Of a stretch of 64,000 nucleotides of DNA, positions 63,001 to 64,000 are shown one piece after another; the stretch's first letter is position 1; every line of letters starts with the position of its first letter. The notes under the pieces are model-generated. The model did no database searches. It had not been told where the DNA came from and was given only the letters and a program-made list of their open reading frames with translations. This DNA is from Tretioscincus oriximinensis (taxonomy: Eukaryota > Chordata > Lepidosauria > Squamata > Gymnophthalmidae). Where the stretch lies: positions 612,897 to 676,896 of the forward strand of contig JAJVDF010000382.1 in assembly GCA_022410635.1 (NCBI GenBank), given 5' to 3'. The translations under genes and the position numbers were made by a program.

Positions 63001-63065
63001 ACTACTAACTGCTGAGTAAATGCTGATACCTGGAATCCTACGCTGCCAAACATATAATGTATAGC
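43304..63065 (-). CDS. PPHLN1: PPHLN1, periphilin 1 (spliced, 3' portion; 5' end beyond window)
   Basis: Exons in transcript order on the - strand: 62,457-62,290; 60,425-60,364; 55,388-55,138; 49,271-49,189; 48,434-48,315; 47,185-47,045; 43,495-43,304, with a possible extra 63,065-63,030. Phases agree throughout and give 338 residues plus stop without the extra exon. The N-terminal part is Arg/Ser/Tyr-rich and disordered; the C-terminal part (from SEKELAEAASRWA to the stop) is helical. Periphilin 1 is the subunit of the HUSH complex (with TASOR and MPP8) that helps deposit H3K9me3 over retroelements and intronless transgenes; the C-terminal helices bind TASOR and the N-terminal region self-associates. 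The initiator exon (human MWSEGRYEYERIP-type) is not in the window. Confidence 0.92.
43985..44150. repeat. Possible small inverted-repeat element
   Basis: The left end 'cattccatgtcaagtgaagc' and the right end 'tgtttcacttgacacagaac' are imperfect reverse complements (about 15 of 20), bounding some 165 bp. No clear target duplication. It could be an ancient DNA transposon remnant or chance. Confidence 0.3.
46128..46850 (-). mobile_element. Old CR1 fragment, reverse, about 0.7 kb
   Basis: Starting with 'aattcatagaatgatagt' (the reversed attctatg terminus), it runs through reversed CR1 words: 'attaaaccatcccagacaga', 'agcccttcagatatttgtag', 'cagatgtaggactttgcatt' (reverse of the LHL motif region). 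It has many stops and indels, but is the longest reverse copy in PPHLN1. Because PPHLN1 is on the - strand, this copy is in the sense direction of the gene. Confidence 0.75.
47045..47185 (-). CDS. PPHLN1: PPHLN1 coding exon (AATSEPLF...TKEIEQ)
   Basis: 47 codons, phase 0 on both sides, encoding AATSEPLFGEH, GSSELFEDSQRVSRAKAIAA and KTKEIEQ. The ELFEDSQ and KEIEQ blocks are conserved with human; the first third is not. Donor 'gagcaa|gtaagg'. The acceptor tract is an unusual pair of homopolymers, C-rich then T8, just before aag (see findings). Confidence 0.93.
48315..48434 (-). CDS. PPHLN1: PPHLN1 coding exon (ALEKSSRLSEKELAEAASRW...)
   Basis: 40 codons, phase 0, encoding SSRLSEKELAEAASRWATEK and on to VPEISEYE, which matches the human RLTEKELAEAASKWAAEK and LPEISEYE. 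Acceptor 'cctaacag', donor 'tatgaa|gtaagt'. The intron to the next exon is 1.1 kb and contains a worn, unassigned block at 47.7-48.25 kb. Confidence 0.94.
49189..49271 (-). CDS. PPHLN1: PPHLN1 coding exon (KEKSSSQSLKTSRDASPSG...)
   Basis: 83 bp; the first two bases complete a glycine codon begun in the upstream exon, then KEKSSSQSLKTSRDASPSGT and SAVVPSK. QSLKTSRD is identical to human. Acceptor 'gtgtttag', donor 'tcaaag|gtgaag'. Confidence 0.92.
49690..49785 (+). mobile_element. CR1 3' end fragment
   Basis: Short tail: 'gaacggttcagtgaatcttg', 'cattcagcagg' and 'gtgggcccttccaacact', the CR1 3' UTR, antisense to PPHLN1. Confidence 0.6.
49886..49933 (+). repeat. G22 run followed by (GA)n purine tract
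   Basis: Twenty-two G (49,886-49,907), then agggaggagagagagaggg. It forms a long polypurine tract on the + strand, so C/T-rich in the PPHLN1 pre-mRNA. Run length is probably uncertain in assembly. Confidence 0.85.
50955..51057. repeat. Tetranucleotide foldback palindrome
   Basis: (aagt)n followed by aaatgctttgtt, a 12-nt spacer ctctgccaggga with flanking c, then aacaaagcattt followed by (actt)n. The arms are reverse complements for about 43 nt each. See findings. Confidence 0.9.
51778..51888 (-). repeat. Third copy of the tgaagaag/aaagct repeat
   Basis: The + strand reads 'gaaatagccgtgttactcta', 'agcactttgagactaact' and 'aggtctacttcttcagatgc', the reverse of the common amniote repeat seen also at 3.6 and 5.0 kb. 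Confidence 0.55.
52640..53028 (+). mobile_element. CR1 3' end, about 0.39 kb
   Basis: 'actagaaccagggggcattc', 'tcacccagagggtcattggc', 'gcttggatagctttaagtgg', 'agatgggctccagcccgatt' and the terminal 'ttatgttcttatg' repeat give a clean CR1 3' end of the ttcttatg subfamily. It is inserted in the DIRS-like remnant and antisense to PPHLN1. Confidence 0.8.
53171..53420 (-). repeat. tRNA-derived SINE, copy 3 (reverse)
   Basis: Reverse copy with tail 'gaagaactggtttttagatc', 'cacttttcacacccaaaggg', body and B box 'gggtttcgaaaccc'. The tRNA-like head beyond the B box is missing at 53,420. It faces copy 4 head to head, 350 bp away. Confidence 0.8.
53771..54066 (+). repeat. tRNA-derived SINE, copy 4 (near full length)
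   Basis: The best-preserved copy: A box 'atagctcagtcacttagg', B box 'ggtttcgaagccc', body 'cactagcctgNagctctagc', 'gcaagaaattgccaactgac', 'tctggtggggaagatagaat', tail 'gagaaaagcggggtataaga' and (cttctt) end. About 296 bp. Confidence 0.85.
55138..55388 (-). CDS. PPHLN1: PPHLN1 coding exon (RS/RESP-rich)
   Basis: 251 bp, entering in phase 2 and leaving in phase 1. Encodes RDIRDGIRRKPVYPHYARER, SPHKRDSPYFRESPVSRRES and PHSRSGSSVSSRSYSPERSK, then FHQSQHSRSMSTLHKRNISQ. The arginine/serine-rich centre is nearly identical to human; the last 20 residues differ from human. Acceptor 'cctttgaag|g' with a weak pyrimidine tract; donor 'caacaag|gtaata'. If the donor is not used the frame stays open about 60 more codons, to a stop at 54,950. 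Confidence 0.93.
57412..57677 (+). repeat. tRNA-derived SINE, copy 5
   Basis: Head 'gaatggcacagtcactaagg', mutated B box 'cggcttttgaaccc', body 'tattagcctgtagctctagc', tail 'gtaagccgctttgagtcaat' and 'gagaaaagcagggtataaaa', then (ttctt) end. Antisense to PPHLN1. Confidence 0.8.
57990..58590 (+). mobile_element. Old CR1 fragments, with SINE copy 6 between
   Basis: 57,990-58,130 holds 'gacctcatctgaaatactgt', 'gtccaattctcagcacccc' and 'agtatctgaaagacagtcac' (the RPHLEYC region and after). 58,485-58,590 holds 'tttcactggaggtcttcaag' and 'aaagtcatctgtttaagatgg' (the 3' end). The tRNA-SINE piece at 58,290-58,388 lies between the two. Confidence 0.55.
58290..58388 (-). repeat. tRNA-derived SINE, copy 6 (3' part only, reverse)
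   Basis: 'ggggttttatactctgcttt', 'caaagggactcaaagtggct' and 'ttacattctatcttccctgc' are the reversed tail and distal body; the head is missing. Confidence 0.65.
60364..60425 (-). CDS. PPHLN1: PPHLN1 coding exon (DDQGYRWPREEHLASRQPDY)
   Basis: 62 bp, entering in phase 0 and leaving in phase 2. Matches human DESGYRWTRDDHSASRQPEY. Acceptor 'cattttaag', donor 'gattatag|gtaaga'. Confidence 0.92.
60426..62289 (-). other. PPHLN1: PPHLN1 intron
   Basis: 1.9 kb. A MIR-like SINE is at about 61,735-61,900 (+). A near-duplicate phrase, 'cttaattccaggctt' at 61,040 and 'cctaattccaggctta' at 61,660, each followed by 'gttgttataatgt'/'gttgttacaagtt' words, hints at an old local duplication. Otherwise nothing is recognised. 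Confidence 0.5.
61735..61900 (+). repeat. MIR-like tRNA-SINE
   Basis: 'agtaatagactcttaactgg', 'atctccaggttcaggttcac' (B-box-like) and 'ggccttgggctagtcacagt' give the head and core of a squamate/amniote MIR-type SINE in + orientation. Confidence 0.5.
62290..62457 (-). CDS. PPHLN1: PPHLN1 coding exon (DDYHRVVNFASKKPPLPERG...)
   Basis: 56 codons, phase 0 on both sides, so it can be skipped without breaking the frame; human PPHLN1 isoforms with and without the equivalent exon are known. Encodes VNFASKKPPLPERGGEGSYS, a Tyr/Gly-rich run GYRDYGEGHGFAHERRPPHR and M. Acceptor 'tttttaag', donor 'agaatg|gtaaat'. Confidence 0.92.
63030..63065 (-). CDS. PPHLN1: Candidate 36-nt PPHLN1 microexon
   Basis: On the - strand, a strong acceptor 'attattttatttgcag' is followed by 36 nt encoding AIHYMFGSVGFQ and then a donor 'ttccag|gtatca'. 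It is in frame (phase 0) with the next exon at 62,457. I do not recall a matching human exon, so it could be a lineage-specific cassette, the end of an alternative first exon (it contains an ATG) or a decoy. Confidence 0.45.
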
Positions 63066-63317
63066 CTGCAAATAAAATAATTTGAAAGATTTTTAAAAAT
63101 TGCGTTTATCATCATAAGAAAGTAGCTTATAGCATTAACTTATATTGTGACATTAACAGAATTAAAAAAATGAACAGAATGAAAATTCTGTACCATCATA
63201 AGGTAATAAAAAGCTAATCTTATTATTAACTTAAGATTGCTTTGAAAGAATATTTAAAAGATTTTCTGATTTAAGTGCATAAGATCAAACATGGGATGGA
63301 TATTTTCTATAGGTCCC

Positions 63318-63705
63318 TAGTAACACTAGAACCAGGGGGAACTCTTTGAAGCTGAAGGGCACAAGAGTTAGGACAGACAAGGGAAAGTGTTTTTTTTAAC
63401 ACAAAGGTTCTTTGGACAATGGAATTTACTTCTAGAAGTGGTGGTAACGAACAGCCTGGATAGCTTTAAGATAGGATTAGAAAAAAATCATAGAAACCAA
63501 TTATATCAATGGATGTCTTGACATCGATTCTGGGGTCGATCAACAGGCAGTATTCTTGGAAAGCCATTACAGGGAATCAAAAACAGGTGAAGGTTTTGTT
63601 TTCTTCTTGTTGAGCATGACCAGGTGCAATTAGTAGCTATTGTGTGGGACAGAATGCTAGACTACATAGGCTGTGGCCTGATTCAGTAGGGCTTCTCTTT
63701 TCTTA
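63318..63705 (+). mobile_element. CR1 3' end, about 0.39 kb
   Basis: Same start and content as the 52.64 kb copy: 'cactagaaccagggggaact', 'gaatttacttctagaagtgg', 'agcctggatagctttaagat' and 'ctgtggcctgattcagtagg'. Both copies begin at the same internal CR1 position, suggesting either a common 5'-truncation point or a shared short subfamily. Antisense to PPHLN1. Confidence 0.75.
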
Positions 63706-64000
63706 AGTTGTCAGAACTGAATGAAAATACATCCACCAATAGTCCATAAGTAGAGAAAGCAATTGAAGTAGCCAATACTTGAACATATCAACTCAGTGAG
63801 GATGAAACCTGCCCAATGACTGATAAGGCAATATAGACTTTGATTAACTGGATAATATGGGAGAAGCCTTTTGTATGAAGAATGAAAACAAGCCTGCCAA
63901 AGTCTTCAATTGCCTGCAGTCCATCTAATTCTTAATACATATTTCATGTCCAATTTATATGCAGACATAATTTATAAACAGACAGATGGCATGTAACTGT
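63706..64000 (-). other. PPHLN1: Window edge, PPHLN1 intron or upstream
   Basis: No exon is recognised in the last 295 bases on either strand. The PPHLN1 initiator exon is expected further out. Confidence 0.5.

Overview
The window is vertebrate nuclear DNA, almost certainly from a sauropsid (reptile-grade amniote, most likely a squamate lizard; the exact taxon cannot be fixed from sequence alone). The reasons are two split protein-coding genes with GT-AG introns and near-human exon sequences, many CR1 retrotransposon copies including one with a long open frame, L2-like tails, a tRNA-derived SINE, hAT and Tc1/mariner MITEs, and a DIRS-like gag remnant. Scattered single N bases mark ambiguous assembly positions; none falls in a coding exon that I placed.

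Layout. 1-21.4 kb: AT-rich sequence upstream of PRICKLE1 with no convincing gene. It holds a tRNA-SINE (9.24-9.54 kb), a probable solo LTR (9.83-10.57 kb), an old CR1 carrying a palindromic Tc1/mariner-type MITE (11.5-12.3 kb), short CR1 tails (13.6-14.05 kb) and a 236-bp mariner-like MITE next to an (ACAT)n array (21.1-21.4 kb). 21.45-22.25 kb: a CpG island with a probable non-coding first exon and splice donor. 28.6-40.6 kb: the seven coding exons and 3' UTR of PRICKLE1 on the + strand (join of 2466 bp, 821 residues; PET domain, three LIM domains, C-terminal CIIS prenylation box). 40.6-43.2 kb: short convergent intergenic gap. 43.2-64 kb: the 3' two-thirds or more of PPHLN1 (periphilin 1) on the - strand, seven confident coding exons plus one candidate 36-nt in-frame microexon; the true N-terminal exon lies beyond the window.

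The tail-to-tail PRICKLE1/PPHLN1 order matches human 12q12, so this is conserved synteny. PRICKLE1 acts in planar cell polarity. PPHLN1 is a subunit of the HUSH silencing complex, which represses retroelements; its introns here are themselves full of retroelement fragments.

The least ordinary structures are: a 557-bp hAT-type MITE with an 8-bp target duplication built from a series of hairpins, sitting inside an L2-like element in a PRICKLE1 intron; the 36-nt PPHLN1 microexon; a multi-copy tRNA-derived SINE, two copies of which face each other in a PPHLN1 intron; and a perfect-arm tetranucleotide foldback at 50.96-51.06 kb.
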